Source: Gammaproteobacteria bacterium UBA7376 (lineage in GTDB: Bacteria > Pseudomonadota > Gammaproteobacteria > Pseudomonadales > Azotimanducaceae). Taken from it: a DNA stretch of 21,362 nt. Both the position numbers and the translations under genes were made by a program. The notes beneath the pieces are model-generated. The model did not search any database. It was not told where the DNA came from and worked only from the letters and a program-made list of their open reading frames with translations. The stretch is from positions 52,054 to 73,415 of the forward strand of contig DKNY01000013.1 in the NCBI GenBank assembly GCA_002470275.1. Reading direction: 5' to 3'. Shown here piece after piece: positions 1-7,488 of the stretch (its first letter is position 1; each line of letters starts with the position of its first letter).

Positions 1-416
1 TTCAAACCATATCGATGAGTCAGCGCACTGATGGCATGAACGGGTTCGGCACCGCCACCCTGAGCTAACAGCGTCAGGATAAGGGGACTTCGAGCCAAAC
101 CCTGGGCCCACTGCTGGTAACTGTCTGCGGATACTTTCGACAATCGAATAGCGAACCCGGGCGATTCAAAATCGTGTCGAATCTCATCCGCCAACGCATC
201 AAAATCGCGGACCCGAAGTAATACGCTGAGGGCCAGTTCGGCGTGAATCACCGCCTGACCCATGTCCAGGATTTCGCTTTCAGCTTTCACGATAAGCGCC
301 ATCAGGGCAGCCATCAGCCCGGGTTTATCCTGGCCGGAAATACTCACAAGCATGATTTGATCGGACTTTTGATCAGACTTTTGATTGGGCTTTTGGTTGG
401 GCTTTTGATTAGACAA
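1..416 (-). CDS. serB: Phosphoserine phosphatase SerB, N-terminal part (runs off the window)
   Basis: SerB dephosphorylates O-phosphoserine in the last step of serine synthesis. Only about 138 N-terminal residues are present; the HAD catalytic domain (DxDxT) lies outside the window. What is visible is an ACT-like regulatory domain starting MLVSISGQDKPGLMAALM, as in pseudomonad-type SerB, followed by a DSYQQWAQGLARSPLILTLL stretch. Identification also rests on context: serB next to ahpA/ytjB and parC is a conserved gammaproteobacterial order. I chose a TTG start at 414-416 because AAAGAGGT lies just upstream (421-428) with 5 nt between AGAGG and the codon. The first ATG (351-353) has no ribosome site. 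The TTG start adds a hydrophilic extension of 12-bp coding repeats. The first half of SerB is not itself diagnostic of catalysis, so the name leans partly on synteny. Confidence 0.8.
   Translation of the reverse strand, partial: MSNQKPNQKPNQKSDQKSDQIMLVSISGQDKPGLMAALMALIVKAESEILDMGQAVIHAELALSVLLRVRDFDALADEIRHDFESPGFAIRLSKVSADSYQQWAQGLARSPLILTLLAQGGGAEPVHAISALTHRYGL
357..410 (-). repeat. 12-bp in-frame tandem repeat (4.5 copies) at the serB 5' end
   Basis: Reading the minus strand, units AATCAAAAGCCC, AACCAAAAGCCC, AATCAAAAGTCT and GATCAAAAGTCC are followed by a half unit GATCAA. They encode (N/D)QK(P/S) repeats directly after the TTG start. The unit is a multiple of three, so copy-number change would keep the frame. 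Confidence 0.9.
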
Positions 417-420
417 GGGG

Positions 421-428
421 ACCTCTTT
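421..428 (-). promoter_or_regulatory. Ribosome binding site for the TTG start of serB
   Basis: Minus-strand AAAGAGGT ends 4 nt before TTG at 416. This decides for the TTG start and means the repeat-encoded extension is probably translated. Confidence 0.6.
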
Positions 429-536
429 CCCAGCGCATCGCCGACACAGTCTAACCCCTGGCTGGCCTGGGGAGAAACGCGCGTTAGAATAGTGGTCCGA
501 GCTTGTCACCGACTATGCTAGTTTAGCCAGAACTCT

Positions 537-1676
537 GTGGAGATGCCTCGATCTATGCAATGGTGGCAACGGTTTCGCCCAAATCGAGCAGCCCTTCCGG
601 CTGCGGTTCTGGCGACGGCGCTCACGGCTCTGTCGCTGCTCCTTATCTGGAGTGGTCAGGGCCGCATGCAGCAAGAAATGGATCGGTTCGGCATCAAGCT
701 GGCGGGCTCCCTCGCCCACTCCAATGCCGGCGAACTGCTGGACGCCCGCCGCATTAATCTGGCGGTGATAGCAAATCGCGTCGCTGCAGAACCCGAGGTG
801 GCGGGCATCTCTTTTTTCAACAGCGCCAACGAACTGGTCGCTATGAGCGGGAGCCAGCAGCGGGAATATCGCTACAGCGCCGCAGCAACGCTAAACAATA
901 CTCTAACTGGCTATGTCTATATCGTGCTCGAACCCAGGGCCTTTGCCATTGAAATGCCCTGGGCGCGCTGGCTGCTGTCTATCCTCGCGGTGCTCGCCAC
1001 GCCGCTGCTCACGCTGGTGTTGATTCAGCTAGGCACTCAGGGTAACCGCTCCCTTCCCATTGTCTCTGTCCCGAGTGAACCAGAACGAGAGGAGCCCGCC
1101 TATCTGCTCGTGGTGAACCTTTACAACCAACCTGCCCTGGGAAAGGAGAGCCTGCAGCGCGCATTGCAGGATGCGATCAATATGGGTCAAGAGGTCTGCG
1201 CCCTGCATCCCGGCATGCCCATTCAACTGCGAGACCGCGGCGTTGCGCTGTTGCTGACGCGAGACCAAATTGGCGCTGCCAATGTCTTCAGAGCAGCGCT
1301 CCTTCTGCAGCGACTGCTCACAGAGTACGAGACCGAAGGCAACTTTAGATTTTATCTCAGCACTACCCGCAGTCCTGGCGACCCAAGCGAGATCACAAAT
1401 CTCGATTACGCTTATCTAGAAGAGCAGGTTGATCTGGACAATGCGCTCACCCTGGCATCCCTGTCTGGCAATGAGCGAATTTTGTTGAGCCAGCAGGTCT
1501 TTTCAGAACTCAGTCCAGACCAACAGGCCTGGTGCGCGCCTTTTGAGCATCCGATTATCGAGGACATCGCACCGGAGGCAACCTGCTTTAACACCGTTAG
1601 CCTTGACCCGGATGAAAGCCAGCGCATCGGCGACCAAGCGCGGATGATCCTTGGCTTTAACCTACAGGATGCCTAG
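537..1676 (+). CDS. AhpA/YtjB-like inner-membrane protein with cytoplasmic cyclase-like region
   Basis: A 379-residue protein of unknown function divergent from serB, the position held by smp/ytjB in E. coli. Topology seen: hydrophobic helix about 19-38, a roughly 100-residue probably periplasmic domain (39-142), second helix 143-165, then a cytoplasmic region of about 215 residues. The first half matches the AhpA/YtjB (SMP_2) layout. E. coli YtjB is about 214 residues and ends soon after the second helix, so the C-terminal region is extra. That region has a pattern reminiscent of class III nucleotide cyclases: LLVVNLYN near 190, [10 protein letters not shown] at 231-240, then a helix [14 protein letters not shown] and a terminal segment like [14 protein letters not shown]. 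Asp at the first metal position would be Asn194, so activity is doubtful. The start is uncertain: GTG at 537, ATG at 543 and ATG at 555 are all possible and none has a strong ribosome site. The stop shares CTAG with the parC stop. Confidence 0.65.
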   Translation: MEMPRSMQWWQRFRPNRAALPAAVLATALTALSLLLIWSGQGRMQQEMDRFGIKLAGSLAHSNAGELLDARRINLAVIANRVAAEPEVAGISFFNSANELVAMSGSQQREYRYSAAATLNNTLTGYVYIVLEPRAFAIEMPWARWLLSILAVLATPLLTLVLIQLGTQGNRSLPIVSVPSEPEREEPAYLLVVNLYNQPALGKESLQRALQDAINMGQEVCALHPGMPIQLRDRGVALLLTRDQIGAANVFRAALLLQRLLTEYETEGNFRFYLSTTRSPGDPSEITNLDYAYLEEQVDLDNALTLASLSGNERILLSQQVFSELSPDQQAWCAPFEHPIIEDIAPEATCFNTVSLDPDESQRIGDQARMILGFNLQDA

Positions 1677-3946
1677 GGGTCATTGACGGACAGCCGGTCA
1701 ACCTTTTGAAAGCCACGAGGCAGTTTTCGGCCACGCCGTGCTCGTTCACCGACGTAGGGCTCAAGGTCCTTTGCTTTCAACCTCAGATGTCGCTGGCCAG
1801 CATGCACCAGCAGCTCATCCTGCTCACCGAATACCGCCGCACCAATCATATGCTCTTCTCCAGCCTTGAGCGCAGCACTGGGAATGTTGATGAGCTTGTT
1901 ACCCTTGCCTCGCGTTAGCTCCGGTAGCTCCTCAAGCGCAAACACCAGCAAACGTCCCTGATTGGTTACCGCGGCAACCATGGACGCCGGCCCATCCATG
2001 AGGTCATCAGCGATCAGCATCGGGGCCATGGCCACGCTATTCTGAGGCACGCTTAGGCAAGCCCGACCCGCCTTGTTCTTGGTTACCATGTCTTCCAGGC
2101 GACCAATAAATCCATAACCCGCACTGGAGGTCAGCAGCGCTGCGCTGCGTGGGCCGCCCAAGATGACCCCCACGAAGGCTGCATCATGCTTTTGTTTAAA
2201 ACGACCTGACAGCGGCTCACCCTGGCCTCTCGCGGAGGGCAGGGAGTGTGCCGGGGTGCTGTAGGTTTTTCCCTGGGAGTCCATGAAGACTAGCTGGTCG
2301 CTGGTGCGTCCACGAGCGGCCTGGCCAAAGTCATCCCCGCTGCGATAGTTCAGCTCCCGGGGAACCACATCATGCCCCTTGGCCGATCGCACCCAGCCCT
2401 GAGTCGAGAGTACAACGGTGATGGGCTCGTTGGTGAGCAAATCTTCGTCGCTGAAGGCACGAGCCTCCACCACAGCCTCCAAGGGTGAGCGTCGATCGTC
2501 GCCGTATTCCTCGGCAACAGCGAGCAGCTCCTTTTTGACGAGGGTTTGCATGCGAGCCTTGGAGCCCAGAATTTTCTCCAGTTCGGCTCGCTCTGCGGAC
2601 AACTCCGACTGTTCGGCGGTTAGTTTAATTTCCTCAAGCTTTGCCAGGCTGCGTAAGCGTATGTCGAGAATTGCATTGGCCTGGATCTCCGACAGTTTAA
2701 ATCTCGCCATCAGTGCCTCTCGGGGCCGATCTTCCTCCCGAATAATCCGAATCACCTCATCGATATTGAGGTAGGCCACCAGCAAACCGTCCAGAATGTG
2801 CAAACGATCATTGATCTTGGCGAGCCGGAAGTTGAGCCGGCGAGTAACGACGTCTATTCGATAGGTCAGCCATTCACCAAGAATGTCGGCCAGACTTTTC
2901 ACTGCTGGGCGCTGGTCTAAGCCAATCATATTGAGATTGACCCGATGACTGCGCTCCAGGTCCGTGGTTGCGAACAAGTGACTCATTAACCGCTCATGGT
3001 CTACCCGATTCGATCTTGGCACCAACACCAGGCGAGTAGGATGTTCATGATCAGACTCATCACGAAGGTCTGCCAACATGGGCAGCTTCTTGGCGTTCAT
3101 CTGCTGGGCAATTTGCTCCAAAACCTTAGCCGGGGATGTTTGATGCGGCAGAGCCGTGATAACAAGATCGGTGCCCTCGCGATGATATACCGCTCGACTT
3201 TTGATGCTGCCCCGGCCGGTCTCGTACATCTGCTTAATATCTTGCTGAGGCGTAATGATCTGAGCAGAGGTGGGGAAATCCGGTCCCTTGATGTGCGTTA
3301 ACAAGTCTGCCGTGGTTGCCTTGGGTCGCTCGAGCAAATGGATACAGGCGCTGATCACCTCATTCAGGTTATGCGGCGGAATATCGGTGGCCATCCCGAC
3401 AGCAATGCCGGTCGCGCCATTCAGCAGCACGAAGGGCGCTCGCGCTGGCAACAGCCTGGGCTCATCTACCGACCCATCAAAGTTTGGCGTGTAGTCCACC
3501 GTCCCCAGGCGCGCCTCAGAAAGCAGTAGATCCGCGTACCGTGAAAGCCTGGATTCGGTATAGCGCATGGCCGCGAAGGACTTAGGATCGTCGGGTGCGC
3601 CCCAGTTACCCTGGCCATCAACCATGGGATAGCGGAAGGAAAAAGCCTGGGCCATCAGCACCATGGCCTCATAACACGCGCTGTCCCCATGCGGATGGAA
3701 CTTGCCCAGGACGTCGCCCACCGTTCGCGCGGATTTGGCGAATTTGGCCTGATTATTGAGCCCTAGCTCGCTCATGGCGTAAATGATGCGTCGTTGTACG
3801 GGTTTGAGGCCATCAGCAATATGCGGCAGAGCGCGATCATTGATGACATACATCGAATAATCTAGGTAGGCCCTTTCCGTATATTCAGCAAGCGCGAGCC
3901 GCTCCTGATCTCCACCGCCAGCATTCGTCGTCGTGTTGTCACTCAT
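1673..3946 (-). CDS. parC: DNA topoisomerase IV subunit A
   Basis: ParC is the DNA breakage-reunion subunit of topoisomerase IV, which decatenates daughter chromosomes with ParE. At 757 residues it is the usual ParC length (E. coli 752). Winged-helix region: [19 protein letters not shown] at 84-102, then [14 protein letters not shown] with catalytic Tyr129. The tower and coiled-coil region ([20 protein letters not shown]) and a beta-pinwheel C-terminal domain follow. The C-terminus lacks an obvious GyrA box (QRRGGKG), which favours ParC over GyrA. Quinolone-determining positions equivalent to E. coli Ser80 and Glu84 are Ser89 and Glu93, both the susceptible type. ATG start at 3946 is preceded by AGAGGTAAGG with TAAGG 4 nt away. 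It lies 44 nt downstream of parE, in the same transcription direction. Its TAG stop overlaps the stop of the convergent AhpA-like gene. Confidence 0.97.
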   Translation of the reverse strand: MSDNTTTNAGGGDQERLALAEYTERAYLDYSMYVINDRALPHIADGLKPVQRRIIYAMSELGLNNQAKFAKSARTVGDVLGKFHPHGDSACYEAMVLMAQAFSFRYPMVDGQGNWGAPDDPKSFAAMRYTESRLSRYADLLLSEARLGTVDYTPNFDGSVDEPRLLPARAPFVLLNGATGIAVGMATDIPPHNLNEVISACIHLLERPKATTADLLTHIKGPDFPTSAQIITPQQDIKQMYETGRGSIKSRAVYHREGTDLVITALPHQTSPAKVLEQIAQQMNAKKLPMLADLRDESDHEHPTRLVLVPRSNRVDHERLMSHLFATTDLERSHRVNLNMIGLDQRPAVKSLADILGEWLTYRIDVVTRRLNFRLAKINDRLHILDGLLVAYLNIDEVIRIIREEDRPREALMARFKLSEIQANAILDIRLRSLAKLEEIKLTAEQSELSAERAELEKILGSKARMQTLVKKELLAVAEEYGDDRRSPLEAVVEARAFSDEDLLTNEPITVVLSTQGWVRSAKGHDVVPRELNYRSGDDFGQAARGRTSDQLVFMDSQGKTYSTPAHSLPSARGQGEPLSGRFKQKHDAAFVGVILGGPRSAALLTSSAGYGFIGRLEDMVTKNKAGRACLSVPQNSVAMAPMLIADDLMDGPASMVAAVTNQGRLLVFALEELPELTRGKGNKLINIPSAALKAGEEHMIGAAVFGEQDELLVHAGQRHLRLKAKDLEPYVGERARRGRKLPRGFQKVDRLSVNDP

Positions 3947-3990
3947 ATTGCCTTACCTCTCAAACAGCTCCGGCAGTAGATTTTCATGGT

Positions 3991-5886
3991 TCAATCTAGG
4001 GTCGCCTGATGACCATTTTTTTCCAGCCAATTCCGGCGGTCTGGGGCACGCTTTTTAGCCAACAGCATATCCATCATCTCATCGGTAGCCTGATCTTCAT
4101 CCAGGGTGAGCTGAACTAATCGGCGCGTTTCCGGAACCATGGTGGTTTCACGGAGCTGCATGGGGTTCATTTCTCCAAGGCCCTTGAAGCGCTGTACGCT
4201 GGGCGTGGTGCGTTTCTTTTCCGCCGCCATACGCTCAAGAATTGCGTTTTTCTCGGATTCATCCAGCGCGTAGAAGACCTCCTTACCCACGTCAATGCGG
4301 TACAGAGGAGGCATGGCGACAAAAACATGTCCGGCCCTGACCAGGGCACGAAAGTGCCTCACGAATAGAGCGCACAACAGGGTCGCAATATGCAAACCAT
4401 CAGAATCTGCGTCCGCAAGAATGCAAACCTTGTTATAGCGCAGGCCGCTCAGGTCAGATGCGCCCGGGTCGACGCCGATAGCCAGGGCGATATCGTGCAC
4501 CTCTTGCGAGCCCAGAACCTCGCCAGCCTCCACTTCCCAGGTATTCAAAATTTTGCCTCGTAGCGGCATCACCGCCTGAAAATCCCGGTCCCTGGCCTGC
4601 TTTGCTGAACCACCAGCGGAATCTCCCTCCACCAGAAACAGTTCGGCACGGTCCGCATCCTGTCCGGAACAGTCTGCCAGTTTGCCCGGCAGCGCGGGGC
4701 CGTTGGTGACGCGCTTGCGCGTTACTTTTTTTGCGGCTTGAAGTCGGCGCTGGGCGTTGCTGATCGCCATCTCCGCAATCTTTTCGCCCTCTGCCGCATG
4801 CCCGTTAAGCCACAGACTTAGTGCATCCTTGGCGACGCCGGCCACATAAACGGCGGGCTGACGGGAAGAGAGGCGCTCCTTGGTTTGACCGGCAAATTGT
4901 GGATCTCGGAGCTTCACGCTGAGGACGTAGTTGCACTGGTCCCAAATATCGTCGGCGGTAAGCTTTACGCCCCGGGGCAGTAGGTCGCGAAACTCGCAAA
5001 ATTCCCGAAGCGCTTCCAGCAGGCCCGATCGCAGTCCGTTAACGTGGGTGCCGCCCTGGGCGGTAGGAATGAGATTCACATAACTCTCGTTAACCTGAGC
5101 CGCTCCCTCCTGGCACCATTGAATCGCATAGTCCACGGCTTCAGAGCTAGTCTGCTGGGTGTGTCGAATAATCTGTCCGGGAAGACAGGCAACGTCGCCG
5201 ATGGCCTGGGCAAGATATTCCTGGAGGCCGTCCTCATAACACCAGCTTTCGTTTTGCTCGGGCTTACCCTCTACCGAGAGGCTCATGCGCAATCCGGGGC
5301 ACAGAACGGCCTTGGCGCGCAGCAGGTGCCGGAGGCGTCCCATAGCCAAGGCGGGCGAGTCGAAGTAACCCGCCTCGGGAAGAAAGCTCACCTTTGTGCC
5401 CGTATTTCGCCGTCCGACAGAGTCCACGGCCTCTAGCTGAGTGACGGGATCGCCTCTTTCGAAACGTTGGCGATAGAGACAGCCGTCTCGCTTAACCTCA
5501 ACCACCAGCCAGTCGGATAGCGCGTTGACCACAGAGACGCCTACGCCGTGCAGGCCCCCAGAAAAATTATAGCTTTCGTTATCGAACTTACCGCCGGCGT
5601 GCAGCCGGGTAAGAATCAGCTCCACCCCAGACACCTTGTGCTCGGGATGAATGTCTACGGGCATACCGCGGCCGTCATCAATCACCTCGATGGATCCGTC
5701 CTCAGCGAGACTGACCTCGATCTCATGCGCGAACCCAGCGATGGCCTCATCCACACTGTTGTCGACCACCTCTTGAACAAGGTGGTTGGGTCTCGTGGTA
5801 TCGGTATACATCCCTGGCCGGCGTCGCACGGGCTCAAGGCCCGACAGCACCTGGAGAGATTCAGCCGAATAATTTTTTTCTGCCAT
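3991..5886 (-). CDS. parE: DNA topoisomerase IV subunit B
   Basis: ATPase subunit of topoisomerase IV; partner of the ParC encoded just downstream. Length 631 residues matches E. coli ParE (630). GHKL ATPase motifs in order: QEVVDNSVDEAI (37-49, Glu39 and Asn43), VIDDGRGMP (68-76), GGLHGVGVSVVNALS (from 110). The transducer domain follows, then the TOPRIM domain with LFLVEGDSAGGSAKQ (Glu420), PLRGKILNTWEV and ILADADSDGLHIATLL. No GyrB-type insert is seen, which supports ParE. It sits 15 nt after the cpdA stop, so it probably belongs to the yqiB-cpdA-parE-parC transcript. In E. coli the esterase gene yqiA lies between cpdA and parE; it is absent here. The ribosome site is weak (AAGG about 13 nt upstream), so translation may depend on the upstream gene. 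Confidence 0.97.
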   Translation of the reverse strand: MAEKNYSAESLQVLSGLEPVRRRPGMYTDTTRPNHLVQEVVDNSVDEAIAGFAHEIEVSLAEDGSIEVIDDGRGMPVDIHPEHKVSGVELILTRLHAGGKFDNESYNFSGGLHGVGVSVVNALSDWLVVEVKRDGCLYRQRFERGDPVTQLEAVDSVGRRNTGTKVSFLPEAGYFDSPALAMGRLRHLLRAKAVLCPGLRMSLSVEGKPEQNESWCYEDGLQEYLAQAIGDVACLPGQIIRHTQQTSSEAVDYAIQWCQEGAAQVNESYVNLIPTAQGGTHVNGLRSGLLEALREFCEFRDLLPRGVKLTADDIWDQCNYVLSVKLRDPQFAGQTKERLSSRQPAVYVAGVAKDALSLWLNGHAAEGEKIAEMAISNAQRRLQAAKKVTRKRVTNGPALPGKLADCSGQDADRAELFLVEGDSAGGSAKQARDRDFQAVMPLRGKILNTWEVEAGEVLGSQEVHDIALAIGVDPGASDLSGLRYNKVCILADADSDGLHIATLLCALFVRHFRALVRAGHVFVAMPPLYRIDVGKEVFYALDESEKNAILERMAAEKKRTTPSVQRFKGLGEMNPMQLRETTMVPETRRLVQLTLDEDQATDEMMDMLLAKKRAPDRRNWLEKNGHQATLD

Positions 5887-5901
5887 GGCTTTGCGTTTAC
5901 C

Positions 5902-6675
5902 TTAAATTGCGGGCGCTTCCGAACCTGTTAACCAGACCGCCTCACTGGAGATACTGCCATCGTCTGCTAACTTCAACCAACGATACCCTGGACCGAGATC
6001 GTCCAGTTCAAACGTCGCGCTCTGGGGTTTGAATTGGAAACAGGTGGAGGGCGTACCGAGCAGCGGGATGTCCTCGAACCAAGCCTCCACAGCCTGATGG
6101 GCATGCCCAAATATGGCGCCTCTCAGCCTGGGCCCGGGCATCCTAGCAATTTCGTCGAGTACTCCGTGGGGATCTTGAATGCGATCCTTGTCCAACCAAG
6201 GCGCACCCACCTCCGTTAACGGATGATGGGTGGCGAGCAAGCCATGGCGGGCAGCACTGCCTGCCTTCGCCGCAGCCACAACGGCCATCTTCATGGGGCT
6301 GATGGAAGCCTCAGGCAGCAGGTCTTCATGGGAATCCAGAGCAACAATCTGCCATGACCCCAGCTCCAGGGGCTCGAGCGGCAACTCAGCGGCCTCCATC
6401 GCCGCCAGCACATCGTGATTGCCCGGCAAACATAGCGTCGGCGCATCAACATAGTCAGTCAGCATTTTATGAAAAAGACGGTAATCCGCCTGCGCACATT
6501 CGTGACCGACGTCGCCGCTCACCACGACAGCATCCGGCACCCCCTCCGCCAGAGCCTGGGCAAGGACCGAGGTCAGTGAGGCAGCGGTTCCCACCCCCAA
6601 CACTTCTTGCTCAGGCCGCACGAAGTGACAGTCGGTGATTTGCAGGACCTTCAGTGTCAAGGCAAGAGACTCCAC
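5902..6675 (-). CDS. cpdA: 3',5'-cyclic-AMP phosphodiesterase (Icc/CpdA), metallophosphoesterase
   Basis: Cytoplasmic class III phosphodiesterase that hydrolyses cAMP to AMP. All calcineurin-like metallophosphoesterase motifs are present: ITDCHF (Asp15, His17), SGDVGHE (Asp55), PGNHD (Asn87, His88), THHP (His150) and FGHAHQ (190-193), plus a CpdA-like GTPSTCFQF segment before the end. Length 257 residues, a little short of E. coli CpdA (275). Its place between yqiB and parE is the conserved location of cpdA, which makes the specific name likely. The start is ambiguous. GTG at 6675 gives 257 residues, but this GTG is itself inside GGTGGAG. A TTG at 6658-6660 lies 9 nt after GGAG and would give 252 residues starting just before the first beta strand. 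The gap to the upstream gene is 15 nt. Confidence 0.9.
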   Translation of the reverse strand: MESLALTLKVLQITDCHFVRPEQEVLGVGTAASLTSVLAQALAEGVPDAVVVSGDVGHECAQADYRLFHKMLTDYVDAPTLCLPGNHDVLAAMEAAELPLEPLELGSWQIVALDSHEDLLPEASISPMKMAVVAAAKAGSAARHGLLATHHPLTEVGAPWLDKDRIQDPHGVLDEIARMPGPRLRGAIFGHAHQAVEAWFEDIPLLGTPSTCFQFKPQSATFELDDLGPGYRWLKLADDGSISSEAVWLTGSEAPAI

Positions 6676-6690
6676 CGAAGTTTGAGGTGG

Positions 6691-7245
6691 TTACCCAATC
6701 GGTAGCTCGACGGGATCTGACGTCATACCGATGGCGAGGCAGAGAGACAGGTACTCGCTCAAAAAACGATTGAGCTGAACCTTCTCATCTGGCTGATGCA
6801 TTCTGCGATTAGGATACTCGTAGGTACTGTGGAAGCGATTTTGCTGCTGGTAGGCTACGACCTCTGCACTCTTTGCATCGTGATATAGGCGAATTCGCAT
6901 ATTGGGGCTGCTGCCCCATTTTTGCGTCGGTCGTTGGGTCAACTGCAAGAGTGTCGTATACGGACCGCGCTCAACCACCTCAAGCTCTACCGACGTTTTG
7001 GGGTTCGAGGGAAGCAGCGCGATACATCTCGAATCCTCTTCTCGAATCGTGGGAAAAAGCTGAAGCAGCCGTCGATAGTTTTTGTCGCACTCGGCCATAT
7101 GCCCGGCCAAGTCCAGGCTATAGCGCCGCCCCTGCCGCCAGCCAGCCGTGGAAAATCCTTGGCGAAGGGAGGTGGCGCGGCTCAGGATATCTGCGTCTGT
7201 TTCCGGTCGTTTATCCGACACAATTACTCTCGGCTGGTTTGTCAT
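6691..7245 (-). CDS. yqiB: DUF1249 (YqiB family) protein
   Basis: Function unknown. The C-terminal 140 residues match YqiB of E. coli: HMAECDKNYRRLLQLFP, then a YTTLLQL strand, MRIRLYHDAKSAEVVAYQQQ, and YEYPNRRMHQPDEKVQLNRF followed by LSEYL. The DUF1249 family is small, soluble and nearly always linked to cpdA. This copy carries about 40 additional N-terminal residues. Start choice: the ATG at 7243-7245 gives 184 residues. The frame stays open to a TTG at 7326 (211 residues), but that has no ribosome site and the extra residues do not look family-like. A GTG at 7219-7221 is also possible. In E. coli nudF precedes yqiB; here it is missing and yqiB directly faces tolC. First gene of the probable yqiB-cpdA-parE-parC unit. 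Confidence 0.85.
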   Translation of the reverse strand: MTNQPRVIVSDKRPETDADILSRATSLRQGFSTAGWRQGRRYSLDLAGHMAECDKNYRRLLQLFPTIREEDSRCIALLPSNPKTSVELEVVERGPYTTLLQLTQRPTQKWGSSPNMRIRLYHDAKSAEVVAYQQQNRFHSTYEYPNRRMHQPDEKVQLNRFLSEYLSLCLAIGMTSDPVELPIG

Positions 7246-7369
7246 CAATATACCGAGCCTAAACCACTCGGTCACCGGTTGAGCCACTTTTAATTCAAAA
7301 ACGCTCGCTGCGATTTTGGATCGCAATTTGACTAAACAGGCCTTGCCACCCAGTTGGCTGGCTCTCTAA

Positions 7370-7413
7370 CATTCCCCCTCTAGGTTCTTCACATGTCTTG
7401 GACCTGGGGAATG
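7370..7413. promoter_or_regulatory. Long imperfect inverted repeat upstream of tolC
   Basis: CATTCCCC (7370-7377) and GGGGAATG (7406-7413) are perfect 8-bp reverse complements. Inside, after a 4-nt bulge on one side, AGGTTC (7382-7387) pairs with GGACCT (7400-7405) with one G-T. The loop is TTCACATGTCTT. It lies 76 nt before the tolC ATG and just ahead of a TAATAC box (7418-7423), so an operator or a leader structure is possible. There is no T-run, so an intrinsic terminator is unlikely. Role unproven. Confidence 0.5.
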
Positions 7414-7488
7414 CGCATAATACCGCGATTTTATTACCGCCGCGTCCGCAGCACTCCACGCTGACTGCCACGGCCCCAAAGGTGCTCA

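Noticed and set aside
503..519. TTGTCA and TATGCT as a promoter for the AhpA-like gene
   Set aside because: The boxes are only 5 nt apart, far from the 16-18 nt needed.
7247..7275. Promoter-like boxes on the minus strand for yqiB (GTGACC, 17-nt spacer, TATATT)
   Set aside because: The -10 box ends one base before the chosen ATG, so transcription would start inside the gene. Either the start is the GTG at 7219-7221 or the boxes are chance; not decidable by eye.
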